A stretch of DNA of 36,916 nucleotides from positions 1-36,916 of the forward strand of contig JAPLLR010000026.1 of NCBI GenBank assembly GCA_026387455.1. The letters are read 5' to 3'. Under the pieces are notes generated by a model, which had not been told where the DNA came from, made no database searches, and worked only from the letters and a program-made list of their open reading frames with translations. The stretch is from Candidatus Omnitrophota bacterium. GTDB lineage: Bacteria > Omnitrophota > Gorgyraeia > Gygaellales > Profunditerraquicolaceae. Made by a program: the position numbers and the translations under genes. Shown here piece after piece: positions 24,376 to 30,779 of this stretch (position 1 is the stretch's first letter; each line of letters begins with the position of its first letter).

Positions 24376-24536
24376 TGGCGGGTAGGCTTGTCTTGTTTCT
24401 CGCAGGGACGCTTGGTGTGGCCCAGCGTTGCCGCACCTGCGCTCATTTCCAGCCCCTCGCCTGCACGCCAAAGGCGTGCGCCGTGCCCGCTCGGGGCTTC
24501 CATGCCCTGCTCGAAACCAAGCCAAGTCTCCCGCCA
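24376..24536 (+). repeat. Structured intergenic repeat, copy C (forward)
   Basis: This is a 161-bp foldback. Pairs from outside in are TGGCGGG (24376-24382) with CCCGCCA (24530-24536), GGCTTG with CAAGCC, GTTTC with GAAAC, GCAGGG (24402-24407) with CCCTGC (24505-24510), and AGCCCC (24451-24456) with GGGGCT (24493-24498). Side hairpins are GGTGTGGC/GCCGCACC (24414-24421, 24430-24437) and GCACGCC/GGCGTGC (24463-24469, 24473-24479). It shares the outer stem with copy E but the inner blocks with copy B. Reading frames through it are not believed to be genes. Confidence 0.88.
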
Positions 24537-24577
24537 ACCGAAGCTTTCAGTCAAGGGTGACAATGGTCGCTTTGAGC
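24524..24577 (+). repeat. Left 54-bp direct repeat of the accessory island
   Basis: This covers the right end of copy C, the spacer AAGCTTTCAGTCAA and the first bases of a following inverted element (GGGTG, CGCTTTGAGC). It matches 26076-26130 at about 48 of 55 aligned positions. The following bases lose similarity, so this is a truncated second element. Confidence 0.7.
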
Positions 24578-24718
24578 AAGCTAAGGGGACTGTTCCTTAT
24601 TTTAGACCACTCACTAAATTACTTACAATCTTGTAATTTGTGATAGAATATGGGTTAGATAGTTTTGGTTGGGATAGAATAATTGTAGGAGGATTTGAAT
24701 GGAAAAGGAAGCAATTAA

Positions 24719-25249
24719 ATGTTCAATATAAAATCGGAAGATGTTAATAAACTGCCTTTACCCAGAAGGAAGCTCCTCGATAGGCTAATTCCCTTATTAG
24801 GAACAATTGATACTGGTAAGCTAAATCAAGAATTGAGTAAAATAGAAATTAAGAATGAGGAATTAGGAAATAATTTCCACGATTGGGCACTTAATATAAA
24901 TATTGTCACTAAGGAAGAGCAAAGCCCCATAATTGAAATTAATGCTTTGAAGTGGGGATGTTTCTTAAAAATTGATAACCATACTCTCTATTTAAATGAA
25001 GGAGCCCCGGAAGAAGACTTATTTGATGAGAAAAGAATTAAAGAAATATCCCATCTTCTTAACAAATTACTGGAAGGTTTTACAATTGCTCGATATCTTG
25101 ACAAAAAAGGAAGATTAAGAAAAAGAGTATTTTACTATGGAGTTGATGAGCCTAAGAGAGAGAATAAAATAGAGACTGTAATTCCAACTTTCAAGTCCCT
25201 TTTTCTAATAACACACACTATTACCAAAAAAAGATATATATTTAAATAG
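24719..25249 (+). CDS. AT-rich hypothetical protein of the accessory island
   Basis: I do not recognise this 176-residue protein. It is mixed helix and strand by eye, rich in K, E, I, N and L, with no signal peptide or membrane helix. Residues about 45-95 look beta-rich (ALNINIVTKEE, IIEINALKWGCFLKI). A basic stretch KKGRLRKRVFYYGV lies near 130. Base composition is clearly AT-richer than the neighbouring housekeeping genes, which suggests recent transfer. A strong AGGAGG (24688-24693) is better placed for an ATG at 24699, which opens an 11-codon frame ending at 24731 and overlapping this start; translation may be coupled to it. A terminator follows. Confidence 0.55.
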   Translation: MFNIKSEDVNKLPLPRRKLLDRLIPLLGTIDTGKLNQELSKIEIKNEELGNNFHDWALNINIVTKEEQSPIIEINALKWGCFLKIDNHTLYLNEGAPEEDLFDEKRIKEISHLLNKLLEGFTIARYLDKKGRLRKRVFYYGVDEPKRENKIETVIPTFKSLFLITHTITKKRYIFK

Positions 25250-25286
25250 TTTATTCGCTATTTTTTGTCATATCCCCACAGGGGCT

Positions 25287-25312
25287 GGACTTAACCGTTC
25301 AGTCCTTTTTTT
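25287..25312 (+). terminator. Probable Rho-independent terminator after the AT-rich gene
   Basis: GGACT (25287-25291) pairs with AGTCC (25301-25305), followed at once by seven T residues. The stem is short but the T-run is good. Confidence 0.6.
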
Positions 25313-25314
25313 AT

Positions 25315-25500
25315 TGAGGCCACAACTTATGATGAGCGAAGCGAATGAACAGTAAGGCCCTTTTCTATAGGAGGGGGAGGCCTGCCCCTCTGGGGTAAGC
25401 TGTATGGCTGAAATAATCCCGAGCCTGCGCAGTCAATTTCTTTAGAAATTGACAAGCGTTCAGGTGAGGGATAAACATGGTATTTTAGCAGTTAAAATAG
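25315..25500 (+). ncRNA. Candidate structured RNA or leader upstream of the ORF6N gene
   Basis: This stretch between a terminator and the ORF6N gene has no open frame of note but several helices. GGCC (25318-25321) pairs with GGCC (25356-25359) around a GCGAAGC mini-hairpin. GAGGGG (25371-25376) pairs with CCCCTC (25385-25390), and GGCT pairs with AGCC near 25406-25424. GTCAATTTCT/AGAAATTGAC (25432-25453) is a perfect 10-bp stem, and TATTTTA/TAAAATA (25481-25487, 25493-25499) pair. Purine-rich unpaired segments such as GGGGTAAGC and GAAATAA lie between helices, as in ornate structured RNAs. I cannot assign a family. It could be a free RNA or the 5' leader of the next gene. Confidence 0.45.
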
Positions 25501-25550
25501 TTAGTTAGATTTTGCCAGTCTTTACGTCTATTGTAGTAGGAGGTGGCGAA

Positions 25551-26054
25551 ATGAATAAATCGATTACCGCAGAATTAGTAGCTACGAAGATCTTGGTTAT
25601 AAGAGGTAAACGAGTTACGTTGGATAGTGATTTGGCTGGACTTTACGGGGTAACAACTTTTAACTTAAATAAAGCCGTAAAAAGAAACATTGAACGGTTC
25701 CCGGAAGATTTCATGATTCAGCTTACCAAGGAAGAGTTTAATAACTTGATATTCCATTCTGGAATATCAAGTTGGGGTGGCAGAAGGCATCTTCCTTGCG
25801 TTTTTACGGAACAAGGCGTAGCTATGTTATCAAGCGTGTTAAGAAGCAAGCAGGCAATACAGGTTAATATTCAGATTATGCGTGCTTTTACCTATTTTCG
25901 CCGCATGCTTTTGACTAATGAAGACTTAAGACGCAAGATCGAACAGATGGAGAAGAAATACGACAAGCAGTTTGTCATCGTCTTTCAAGCAATCAAGCAG
26001 TTACTTGAACCGCCAAAGCCTAAAGACCGCCGCATAGTCGGCCTCTCGCGGTAA
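25551..26054 (+). CDS. ORF6N-domain DNA-binding protein
   Basis: This 167-residue protein has the ORF6N domain in residues about 10-90. [39 protein letters not shown] and the [27 protein letters not shown] block are its hallmark. The C-terminal part (about 105-155) is a coiled helix. ORF6N occurs in phage antirepressors and in mobile or accessory bacterial loci, where it is thought to bind DNA. I chose ATG 25551, which follows AGGAGGTGGCGAA, over a TTG 39 bp upstream. The coding sequence holds a perfect 13-bp inverted repeat (25744-25774 region). The gene sits in the accessory island between repeats C and D. Confidence 0.85.
   Translation: MNKSITAELVATKILVIRGKRVTLDSDLAGLYGVTTFNLNKAVKRNIERFPEDFMIQLTKEEFNNLIFHSGISSWGGRRHLPCVFTEQGVAMLSSVLRSKQAIQVNIQIMRAFTYFRRMLLTNEDLRRKIEQMEKKYDKQFVIVFQAIKQLLEPPKPKDRRIVGLSR
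25744..25774. repeat. Perfect 13-bp inverted repeat inside the ORF6N gene
   Basis: AACTTGATATTCC, a 5-nt ATTCT loop, then GGAATATCAAGTT. The arms are exact complements and encode residues [13 protein letters not shown] at the domain core. Confidence 0.85.
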
Positions 26055-26075
26055 ATCAGCAAAACACTAAAAGCT

Positions 26076-26130
26076 AAGTCTCCCGCCAACTAAAAGCTTT
26101 CAGTCAAGGGTGCCGAGGATCGCTTTGAGC
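26076..26130 (+). repeat. Right 55-bp direct repeat of the accessory island
   Basis: This matches 24524-24577: the CTCCCGCCAAC right end of a forward element, the AAAGCTTTCAGTCAA spacer, and the start of an inverted element. Here, unlike the left copy, the inverted element continues intact as copy D. Confidence 0.7.
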
Positions 26131-26267
26131 GGGGCGTCCGAGGAACCGAGCGGGCATGGATCACCCGCTATTTAAATACTAGGTGAGAGCGAGGTCCGCA
26201 GGCCGAGCGAAGTTTTGCCTCGCAGGGGCAAAACGAGCGCCCCCGCAAGAAGCGAGCCTCGGCACCC
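26108..26267 (-). repeat. Structured intergenic repeat, copy D (inverted)
   Basis: This 160-bp foldback has an outer stem GGGTGCCGAGG (26108-26118) with CCTCGGCACCC (26257-26267), 11 bp perfect and unrelated in sequence to the outer stems of A, C and E. Next inside, CGCTT pairs with AAGCG and GCGGGG with CCCCGC. The side hairpin is GTTTTGCC/GGCAAAAC (26212-26219, 26227-26234). The second side hairpin is AGCGGG/CCCGCT, as in copy B. The fold is kept although the basal stem is different. Confidence 0.87.
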
Positions 26268-26303
26268 ACTGCTTAAAGCAATAGTAGCTAGCGCTATTAT
26301 CTA

Positions 26304-26331
26304 TTGATTCCAGCGACGATTGTGGTATATT
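26304..26331 (+). promoter_or_regulatory. Predicted promoter of the DsbD-like gene, leaderless arrangement
   Basis: TTGATT (26304-26309) and TATATT (26326-26331) are 16 bp apart, and the -10 box ends 8 nt before the ATG at 26340. No Shine-Dalgarno sequence is present. Confidence 0.5.
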
Positions 26332-26339
26332 TAGTGGAT

Positions 26340-27500
26340 ATGAGGAAGCGGATATTCGGGATAATCTTAGCTATTTTACTATTCGCGGGCGTTCAGCTTG
26401 TGCATACTGAAGAGCTGCGCAAGCTCGTCGTATTTATCTCCCCCAGCTGCCATCGCTGCATGGTGACTAAAGAGAAAATAATCCCTAAGATCGAGAAAGA
26501 GTTCGTAGGTAAAGTCGCCATTGAATACCGCGATGTTACCGACCTTAACCATTACCAGTCTTTTCTTGTGTTAAAAGACCAGAGCCGCTCTGAAATAGAA
26601 TTTTATCTGCCCATGTTTTACATGGAGGGTGTATTTCTTAACGGCAAAGGTGATGTATATCTGAATCTAAAAAAACTGATTATCGCTTCTTTGGGCTCGG
26701 ATGCAATAGGTTTTAAAGAGCAGCCAGTTGGACTGGATTTGATTGAGCGTTTTAAGCTTTTTTCGCCGCTTGCTATAACCGGAGCCGGACTTACTGACGG
26801 GATCAACCCTTGCGCTTTTACTGTTATCGTTTTCTTTATTTCTTTCCTTGCTTTGCAGGGGTATCGTAAGAGAGAACTGGTTGCTATAGGCTTGACTTTT
26901 ATTTTTGCCGTATTTCTTACCTATTTATTGATCGGCTTCGGGTTATTTAACTTTATATATGCTCTTAAAGGATTCTGGCTGGTAACGAGAGGGATTAATA
27001 TCGGCACTGGTGTGTTAAGTATCGTCTTGGGGATCTTGTGTATCTACGATTTGTATAAATATAAGGCAACCGGTTCAGCCGAGAATATGCTCTTGCAGCT
27101 ACCTAAGCCGGTGAAGGATAAGATCCATTCAGTGATTGGCATGCATTACCGTAAGGCCAAGGACGATATGGCTACCCGGCATATTTTTCGTCTTATTCTT
27201 ACTGCTTTAATTACAGGTTTTTTGGTTTCGCTTTTGGAAGCTGTGTGTACCGGGCAGCTGTATGTGCCTACAATTGCCTTTATTCTAAAGACTTCGCATT
27301 TAAAGGCCCAGGCTTTGGGTTATTTGGTGCTATATAACTTGATGTTTGTGGTGCCGTTATTTGTAATATTTATTGCGGCGTTATTCGGAGTAACTTCAGG
27401 TGATTTTGCAGCGCTAATGAGGAAGCATCTTGCGACGATAAAGATACTTATGGCAGCAGTGTTCTTTGGTCTGGGGATTTTCTTGATCTGGAGGCTATGA
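26340..27500 (+). CDS. Thioredoxin-CcdA fusion, DsbD-like thiol-disulphide transporter
   Basis: This 386-residue protein has an N-terminal signal or anchor helix (about 4-21) and a thioredoxin-like domain with a CHRC redox motif (Cys37, Cys40). A CcdA/DsbD-type membrane domain follows from about residue 140. It carries one Cys in NPCAFT (Cys158) and one in EAVCTGQ (Cys303), the pair that relays electrons across the membrane. It would pass reducing power from cytoplasmic thioredoxin to envelope proteins. Having the redox domain at the N-terminus recalls DsbD, but it is thioredoxin-like rather than the DsbD immunoglobulin-like domain. I chose ATG 26340, which starts at the signal sequence. It overlaps the next gene by 4 bp. 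Confidence 0.8.
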   Translation: MRKRIFGIILAILLFAGVQLVHTEELRKLVVFISPSCHRCMVTKEKIIPKIEKEFVGKVAIEYRDVTDLNHYQSFLVLKDQSRSEIEFYLPMFYMEGVFLNGKGDVYLNLKKLIIASLGSDAIGFKEQPVGLDLIERFKLFSPLAITGAGLTDGINPCAFTVIVFFISFLALQGYRKRELVAIGLTFIFAVFLTYLLIGFGLFNFIYALKGFWLVTRGINIGTGVLSIVLGILCIYDLYKYKATGSAENMLLQLPKPVKDKIHSVIGMHYRKAKDDMATRHIFRLILTALITGFLVSLLEAVCTGQLYVPTIAFILKTSHLKAQALGYLVLYNLMFVVPLFVIFIAALFGVTSGDFAALMRKHLATIKILMAAVFFGLGIFLIWRL

Positions 27501-27907
27501 TGATATTAAGGATTTTGCTGATTTTAGTAATAATTTTCTCTCTTACCAGTTGCTATGCGAATAATCTTGGAAAGAAACAGGGTAAGGCTGTGAATGCGGG
27601 AAAGATGGTGGACCCTTTTACCTTGGATTTCGGCAAGGTCAAACAGGGTGAGATATTAAAACATAGTTTTACTTTGAAAAATGATTCTTCCAAAACATTA
27701 AATATCAAGGATGTGAATACTTCTTGCGGCTGTACAGCAACTAAAGTAGCGAAGAAGACGCTTGTGCCCGGAGAAAGCACTGTTATCGATGTCAGCTTTA
27801 AGAGCAAGGGCTATAAAGGCCAAGTGACGCAGTTTATTTACGTGAATACGGATAGCGTTGAGAAACCTGTAATTCGGTTTACGATTAAAGCAGAAGTCGT
27901 AAAATAG
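27497..27907 (+). CDS. DUF1573 lipoprotein
   Basis: This 136-residue protein has a lipoprotein signal with lipobox LTSC (Cys19). A DUF1573 immunoglobulin-like domain follows: FDFGKVKQGEILKHSFTLKN-type strands, then the conserved SCGCT motif and the tail IRFTIKAEV. The domain is common in envelope proteins; the SCGCT cysteines may be redox-active or metal-binding. Translational coupling (ATGA overlap) to the DsbD-like gene suggests those cysteines could be its substrate. That is inference. Confidence 0.8.
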   Translation: MMILRILLILVIIFSLTSCYANNLGKKQGKAVNAGKMVDPFTLDFGKVKQGEILKHSFTLKNDSSKTLNIKDVNTSCGCTATKVAKKTLVPGESTVIDVSFKSKGYKGQVTQFIYVNTDSVEKPVIRFTIKAEVVK

Positions 27908-27919
27908 GAGGAAATTAAA

Positions 27920-28918
27920 ATGTGGTCTTTACAGTTAAGAATGTGGTTATTGACGACGTTGTTATTCGGTATGATCTACGCGGTGATCGTGGTCATCGGC
28001 ACCACAGTATTTCACGGCGCCAATTTTACTTTTTATTTGGTTATTTCGGTAGTGATGATGGTTATCCAATATATTCTGGGTCCCAAGCTTGTAGAGTGGA
28101 GCATGAAGGTAAAGTATATCAAGAAAGAAGATAATCCGAAGCTATTCGCTATGGTGGAAGGTCTGGCAGCTAAGGCAGGTATTCCTACTCCCCGCATTGG
28201 AATTTCCCAGATAGCTTTACCTAATGCCTTTGCATTTGGCAGGACGATTAAGGATGGCAGGGTTTGTGTGACTCAAGGCATAATGAATCTTCTTGAAGAG
28301 GATGAATTAAGGGCGGTGCTTGGCCATGAGTTAAGTCATCTTAAGAATCGCGATGTTTTGACTATAACTTTACTTTCAGTGATCCCGATTATACTATATC
28401 GTATTGCCTGGAGTTTTTTATTTTACCGCCGCAGTAGAGATAGCCAGGGGAGCGCGGTTTTGATCGGATTGGTCGCGCTGATATTTTATTTCATTACTAA
28501 TCTTCTGGTGCTTTATGCTTCACGCATCCGGGAATATTTCGCTGATCGGGGATCGGTAGAGCTGGGTAATTCGCCGTCGAAACTGGCTACTAGCCTTTAT
28601 AAGCTAGTCTATGGTTCGGCCCGGATGAACAAAGAAGCGCTTAAGGATGTCGAGGGGCTCAAGGCATTCTTTGTCAATGACCCTTCTCGCGCATCAACGG
28701 AAATCCGTGAATTGATTGAGCTTGATCTGGACAGAAGCGGAACCCTTGATAACGCGGAGCTTCAGTTTCTTAGCACGCGTAATATCAAACTTGGTTTCGG
28801 GGATAAGCTGATGGAGCTAATGAGCACTCATCCTAATATGCTTAAGCGCATCAAGCGCCTTTCCCAGTATTCCGCCACTAGCCAGCACGGCTCCGATTAC
28901 AAGCCTACGCATAGCTAA
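27920..28918 (+). CDS. htpX: HtpX-like M48 membrane metalloprotease with an EF-hand loop
   Basis: This 332-residue protease has two N-terminal membrane helices (about 10-55), the zinc motif HELSH (His136, Glu137, His140), two further helices, and the third ligand region REYFAD (Glu205). HtpX degrades misfolded membrane proteins at the inner membrane. The unusual part is residues 269-280, between the catalytic core and the C-terminal HPxxxxRI segment. They match a canonical 12-residue EF-hand loop (Asp269, Asp271, Ser273, Gly274, Asp277, Glu280), suggesting calcium control. A strong ribosome-binding site (AGGAGG) precedes the ATG, and a terminator follows. Confidence 0.85.
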   Translation: MWSLQLRMWLLTTLLFGMIYAVIVVIGTTVFHGANFTFYLVISVVMMVIQYILGPKLVEWSMKVKYIKKEDNPKLFAMVEGLAAKAGIPTPRIGISQIALPNAFAFGRTIKDGRVCVTQGIMNLLEEDELRAVLGHELSHLKNRDVLTITLLSVIPIILYRIAWSFLFYRRSRDSQGSAVLIGLVALIFYFITNLLVLYASRIREYFADRGSVELGNSPSKLATSLYKLVYGSARMNKEALKDVEGLKAFFVNDPSRASTEIRELIELDLDRSGTLDNAELQFLSTRNIKLGFGDKLMELMSTHPNMLKRIKRLSQYSATSQHGSDYKPTHS

Positions 28919-28941
28919 TCTATTTAGTTTCCATAAATCCG

Positions 28942-28974
28942 AAGAGCCCGCTATCTCCTAGCGGGCTCTTTTGT
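28942..28974 (+). terminator. Rho-independent terminator after htpX
   Basis: A perfect 11-bp stem (AAGAGCCCGCT at 28942-28952, its complement at 28960-28970) has a 7-nt loop and is followed by TTTTG TTT-rich sequence. It directly precedes copy E. Confidence 0.88.
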
Positions 28975-28983
28975 TTGGTCTCA

Positions 28984-29144
28984 TGGCGGGTGGGCTTGTT
29001 TTGTTTCTCGCGGGGGCGCTCGTTTTGCCCCTGCGAGGCAAAACTTCGCTCGGCCTGCGGCCCTCGCCTGCACGCCGAAAGCGTGCGCCATGCCCGCTCG
29101 GGTCCTCGGACGCCCTGCTCGAAACCAAGCCAAGCCTCCCGCCA
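28984..29144 (+). repeat. Structured intergenic repeat, copy E (forward)
   Basis: This 161-bp foldback has outer pairs TGGCGGG (28984-28990) with CCCGCCA (29138-29144), GGCTTG with CAAGCC, and GTTTC with GAAAC, as in copy C. The inner blocks are of the A/D type: the side hairpin is GTTTTGCC/GGCAAAAC (29022-29029, 29037-29044) with loop CCTGCGA, and GGCCC pairs with GGGTC. The second side hairpin is CACGC/GCGTG (29071-29075, 29081-29085). Confidence 0.88.
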
Positions 29145-29166
29145 GTTGAAGAGGCTCAATTGGTAG

Positions 29167-29244
29167 GTTTAGCGGGTGACTTGGTCTGATCCGAGCACGG
29201 CCATAAGCCGCGCGCAGGACAGGCCAAGGCAGGACCCGCTAAAC
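29167..29244. repeat. Second foldback element beside copy E
   Basis: GTTTAGCGGGT (29167-29177) and ACCCGCTAAAC (29234-29244) are perfect 11-bp inverted repeats. Inside, TTGG-CTG-TCC pairs with GGA-CAG-CCAA through small bulges, and CGGC/GCCG forms a terminal hairpin near 29198-29210. The outer arm resembles the TTTAGCG arm of copy A. It sits where the other loci have a second, inverted element. Confidence 0.7.
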
Positions 29245-29291
29245 AATAACAAAAATTAGTGCTTAATTGAGGCGAAAGTGCCTTTATTTAT

Positions 29292-29320
29292 TTGACTTAA
29301 CCTGTTTTCTGCTATATAAT
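29292..29320 (+). promoter_or_regulatory. Predicted sigma70 promoter of lysS, leaderless arrangement
   Basis: TTGACT (29292-29297) and a perfect TATAAT (29315-29320) are 17 bp apart. The -10 box ends 10 nt before the lysS ATG, leaving room for only a few leader bases and no Shine-Dalgarno sequence. Confidence 0.7.
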
Positions 29321-29330
29321 TACATATTCT

Positions 29331-30779
29331 ATGGACCTAAGTGAGATCATACAACAGAGGGTGCAAAAAGCTCAAGGATTGCGGGCTTTAGGGGTCAATT
29401 TATACCCCAGCCTGACGCCTTTACACATAACTGTAGGTAAGGCACTTGAGGAATTTCAGGAGGCTAAAGTTGTGTCTTTGTGCGGCCGGGTCACTGCTCG
29501 GCGTTCGCACGGCAAGGCTACTTTCTTGGATATCCGGGATTCTACCGGTAAGATCCAGCTCTACCTAAAAGAAGGCGAAATCCCTGAACAAAGCTTTCTG
29601 GTGCTTGAACACCTGGATATCGCGGATATTGTATTCGTTAAAGGTGGCCTTTTTAAGACGCGTACCGGGGAACCAACAGTTAAGGCTGAAGAGCTGGTGT
29701 TGTTATCCAAATCCTTAAGGCCTTTGCCTGAGAAATGGCACGGCTTAAAAGATGTGGATCTGCGTTACCGCCAGCGTTATCTGGACCTGGTCTCTAACGA
29801 AGAAGTGAGAAAAGTCTTTGTCCTGCGTTCCAAGATCACCAAGTCCCTGCGTGATTTCCTCGACGATAAAGGCTTCCACGAAGTAGAGACTCCGATGATG
29901 CACTACATTCCGGGGGGTGCAGCGGGACGTCCTTTTAAGACTCATCACAACGAATACAGCATGCAGTTATTCTTGCGCATCGCGCCGGAGCTTTATCTGA
30001 AGCGCCTGCTGGTAGGCGGGCTAGATCGCGTCTATGAGATCAATCGATCATTTCGTAACGAAGGTGTCTCTACCCGGCACAATCCCGAATTCACCATGCT
30101 TGAGGTGTATCAGGCGTACGCTAATTACGAGGATATGATGAATCTTGCCGAGGGGCTGATCACGCATATCGCGCAGGAAGTCTTCGGCAGGACCGCTTTC
30201 ACCTATCAGGGAAATGAAATAAGTTTCAATCCGCCGTGGAAACGGGTTTCTTTTGCCGGCCTGGTCAAAGAGAAATTTGATATTGAGCCTTCGGATAGCG
30301 AAGAGGAGATGCTTAAGAAGCTTCAGGCGCGCGGTTTCGCTAAAGAGGTGAATAAGCTAACCCGTACCCAAATAGCCAAAATTATTGAAGAGGTTTTAGA
30401 GCAGGGGATGAGCTTGAATCCTACCTTTGTCACTGACTATTTCGCTTCCCTTTGTCCTCTGGCGAAAAACAGGAAAGATAATCCTCTCATTTCCGAGAGG
30501 TTTGAATTATATGTTGCAGGCCTGGAGATTGGCAATGCTTATTCAGAACTCAATGATCCCATTGAGCAGCGTAGTCGTTTCGAAGAGGAATTAAAGGATC
30601 TTACCGCAGACGAGCAAAAGTGCGTGGATGATGATTATCTGGTGGCACTTGAGCACGGTATGCCTCCTGCGGGTGGTCTAGGCATCGGTATAGACAGGCT
30701 GGTCATGCTCCTGACTGACCAGCCCTCGATCAGAGACGTGATTTTATTTCCGTTGTTACGCCCCCAAGAAGAATTATAA
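29331..30779 (+). CDS. lysS: Lysyl-tRNA synthetase, class II
   Basis: This 482-residue enzyme charges tRNA-Lys. An N-terminal OB-fold anticodon-binding domain (about 45-145, VSLCGRVTARRSHGKATFLDIRD) is followed by the class II core with motif 2 FRNEG and motif 3 GGLGIGIDRLVM. The RYLDL and PELYLKRLLVGG segments are family hallmarks. It is slightly shorter than the usual 490-505 residues because the N-terminal extension is reduced. Its stop is directly followed by the lolC start with no gap, so lysS, lolC and lolD are probably one transcript. Confidence 0.95.
   Translation: MDLSEIIQQRVQKAQGLRALGVNLYPSLTPLHITVGKALEEFQEAKVVSLCGRVTARRSHGKATFLDIRDSTGKIQLYLKEGEIPEQSFLVLEHLDIADIVFVKGGLFKTRTGEPTVKAEELVLLSKSLRPLPEKWHGLKDVDLRYRQRYLDLVSNEEVRKVFVLRSKITKSLRDFLDDKGFHEVETPMMHYIPGGAAGRPFKTHHNEYSMQLFLRIAPELYLKRLLVGGLDRVYEINRSFRNEGVSTRHNPEFTMLEVYQAYANYEDMMNLAEGLITHIAQEVFGRTAFTYQGNEISFNPPWKRVSFAGLVKEKFDIEPSDSEEEMLKKLQARGFAKEVNKLTRTQIAKIIEEVLEQGMSLNPTFVTDYFASLCPLAKNRKDNPLISERFELYVAGLEIGNAYSELNDPIEQRSRFEEELKDLTADEQKCVDDDYLVALEHGMPPAGGLGIGIDRLVMLLTDQPSIRDVILFPLLRPQEEL

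Noticed and set aside
24327-24643. Frames of 60-95 residues over copy C
   Set aside because: The similar peptides in copies A, B and E follow from repeat DNA; no codon or start-site support.
26304-26339. Upstream TTG start for the DsbD-like protein
   Set aside because: It lies in the predicted -35 box; the ATG at 26340 starts a clean signal sequence.
28920-29189. Frames over copy E, beginning at the htpX terminator
   Set aside because: Same repeat-derived peptides, overlapping a terminator stem.
24376-29244. Integron attC sites as an explanation of the foldbacks
   Set aside because: No RYYYAAC/GTTRRRY boundary boxes at consistent positions, no integrase in the window, and the two orientations are mixed.
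29167-29244. tRNA gene
   Set aside because: Length and long arms suggest it, but there is no anticodon arm, T-loop GTTCGA-type sequence or CCA-compatible end.
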